DNA from: CAZKUN01 sp964555935
GTDB lineage: Bacteria; Armatimonadota; Zipacnadia; Zipacnadales; VGFC01
Direction of reading: 5' to 3'
DNA length: 6,811 nt
Assembly: GCA_964555935.1 (NCBI GenBank)
Contig: CAZKUN010000372.1
Coordinates: forward strand, 1-6,811
The position numbers were made by a program, and so were the translations under genes. Shown piece after piece: positions 6,006 through 6,811 of the stretch; positions within the stretch are counted from its first letter, which is position 1; each line of letters starts with the position of its first letter. The notes under the pieces were generated by a model. It ran no database searches. It was not told where the DNA came from and worked only from the letters and a program-made list of their open reading frames with translations.

Positions 6006-6811
6006 GCCCGGCGAAGCGCCGGTCAGCCGTGGAGTATGTGCGCGATGCTCTCGGTCGCGAGCGTGTATCGGAGCGAAGGGCTTGTCGGGTGTTGGGGCAG
6101 GCTCGATCGACTCAACGACGGGAGAAACACGTGCCCAGTGATGAGCCGCCTTTGGTGAAGCGGATGATCGAACTGGCCTGCCAGTACGGGCGCTACGGTT
6201 ACCCTCGGGTCGGCGCGTTTCTCCGTGACGAGGGCTTCCGAGCCAATCACAAGCGGATCGAGCGACTCTGGCGCAGAGAAGGGCTGAAAGTGCCCAAGCG
6301 GCAGCCTGAACGTCGCCGGCTGTGGCTGAACGATGGGTCGTGCATTCGGCTCCGACCGGCCTATCGAGACCATGTGTGGAGCTACGACTTCGTGCAGGAT
6401 CGAACCAGCGAAGGACGACCGATTCGGATGCTGACGATCATCGACGAGTATACGCGAGAGTGCCTGGCGGTCGTGGTGAAGCGCAACCTGACGAGCGAGG
6501 ATGTGCTGGAAGAGCTGACGCAGCTGTTCGTGACGCGCGGCGTGCCCGACCACATCCGGTCTGACAACGGTCCGGAGTTCACGGCGAAGCGGGTCCGCAA
6601 ATGGCTGAGAGACCTGGGCGTGAAGACGCTCTTCATAGAGCCCGGCTCGCCCTGGGAGAACGGATACGTCGAGTCATTCAACGGCAAGCTCAGAGACGAG
6701 TTGCTGAACGTCGAGCTGTTCGATACGCTCTTGGAGGCACAGGTGCTCACGGAGCGATGGAGAACGCACTACAACACGGTCCGACCGCACAGCTCGTTGG
6801 GCTACCGGCCG
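6002..6811 (+). CDS. IS-B OrfB, IS3-family DDE transposase catalytic part, 3' end outside the window
   Basis: The frame is open for 270 codons from CTG 6002 to the window end with no stop. It lies in the -1 frame relative to orfA, so it is probably read as an OrfAB fusion. GTG codons such as 6029 could start a free OrfB. Counted from 6002, the family block SERRACRVLGQARSTQRR is at residues 23-40 and an HTH_21-like segment is at YGRYGYPRVGAFLRDEG. The catalytic residues are Asp129 (WSYDFVQD), Asp188 (IRSDNGPEF) and Glu224 (NGYVESFN), with 35 residues between the last two. The chain reaches HYNTVRPHSSLGYRP, a block that normally lies within a few tens of residues of the C-terminus. Little is therefore missing. 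I see no frameshift or nonsense lesion. Confidence 0.95.
   Translation, partial: MSPAKRRSAVEYVRDALGRERVSERRACRVLGQARSTQRREKHVPSDEPPLVKRMIELACQYGRYGYPRVGAFLRDEGFRANHKRIERLWRREGLKVPKRQPERRRLWLNDGSCIRLRPAYRDHVWSYDFVQDRTSEGRPIRMLTIIDEYTRECLAVVVKRNLTSEDVLEELTQLFVTRGVPDHIRSDNGPEFTAKRVRKWLRDLGVKTLFIEPGSPWENGYVESFNGKLRDELLNVELFDTLLEAQVLTERWRTHYNTVRPHSSLGYRP
6008..6022 (+). promoter_or_regulatory. GC hairpin downstream of the IS-B slippery site
   Basis: CCGGCG (6008-6013) pairs perfectly with CGCCGG (6017-6022) around the loop AAG. CTG 6002-6004 and CAG 6024-6026 can add three outer pairs across a small internal loop. Its position after the heptamer suggests a frameshift stimulator. Confidence 0.6.

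Larger units (their letters stand above)
4385..6811 (+). mobile_element. IS-B: IS3-family element, interrupted by IS-A and cut by the window edge
   Basis: IS-B carries orfA (5727-6005) and orfB (6002 onward) in plus orientation. Removing IS-A (4404-5695) and one GGAT copy joins 4385-4403 to 5700-5726. This gives a 46-nt leader before orfA that begins with TG (TGTTAGTATTTGGCTGGAT, then CCGGGCC). That is the usual length of the left end plus leader in IS3-family elements. The left tip at 4385 is inferred from the TG rule and this spacing. Its partner inverted repeat would lie beyond 6811, so the exact tip is uncertain by some bases. Both transposase reading frames appear intact as far as seen. 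IS-A now separates the left tip from the genes, so any promoter in that tip has been moved about 1.3 kb away. Confidence 0.7.

Overview
The window is about 6.8 kb of GC-rich bacterial DNA. It carries carbohydrate-degradation genes on the left and a stack of two insertion sequences on the right. A DUF6067-type glycoside-hydrolase-like protein next to a formylglycine-dependent sulfatase is typical of polysaccharide-degrading Planctomycetota, Lentisphaerota/Verrucomicrobiota, Latescibacterota, Poribacteria and similar lineages. No marker gene fixes the phylum, so this is only an inference from gene content and base composition.

Left half (1-4307): a large plus-strand gene enters from outside the window and ends at 2590. 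It encodes a putative glycoside hydrolase with a TIM-barrel-like C-terminal half. A complete sulfatase gene (4307-2871, minus strand) converges on it. Between them lies the wreck of a second sulfatase (about 2854-2615, minus strand). It starts 16 nt after the intact sulfatase's stop codon and still has a plausible ribosome binding site. It keeps only the N-terminal ~60 homologous residues, and its catalytic Cys is now Trp. The locus therefore once held a tandem sulfatase pair facing the hydrolase, consistent with removing sulfate from, and cleaving, a sulfated glycan. The actual substrate cannot be read from the sequence.

Right half (about 4385-6811): two IS3-family elements are nested. The inner one, called IS-A here, is complete and lies in minus orientation at 4404-5695 (1,292 bp). 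It has imperfect terminal inverted repeats starting with TG, a perfect 4-bp GGAT target duplication, orfA, orfB with an intact DD(35)E triad, and a GGGAAAG slippery heptamer at the orfA/orfB overlap. It is inserted in the short leader of a second, plus-strand IS3-family element, IS-B. The left tip of IS-B lies just left of IS-A, its orfA follows at 5727-6005, and its orfB (6002 onward) runs off the window. IS-B has its own slippery heptamer, GGGAAAC, followed 8 nt later by a GC-only hairpin, which looks like a programmed -1 frameshift signal.

I found no sign of a new defence or biosynthetic system. The notable content is the decayed tandem sulfatase, the exactly resolvable IS-in-IS nesting, and the paired frameshift signals.
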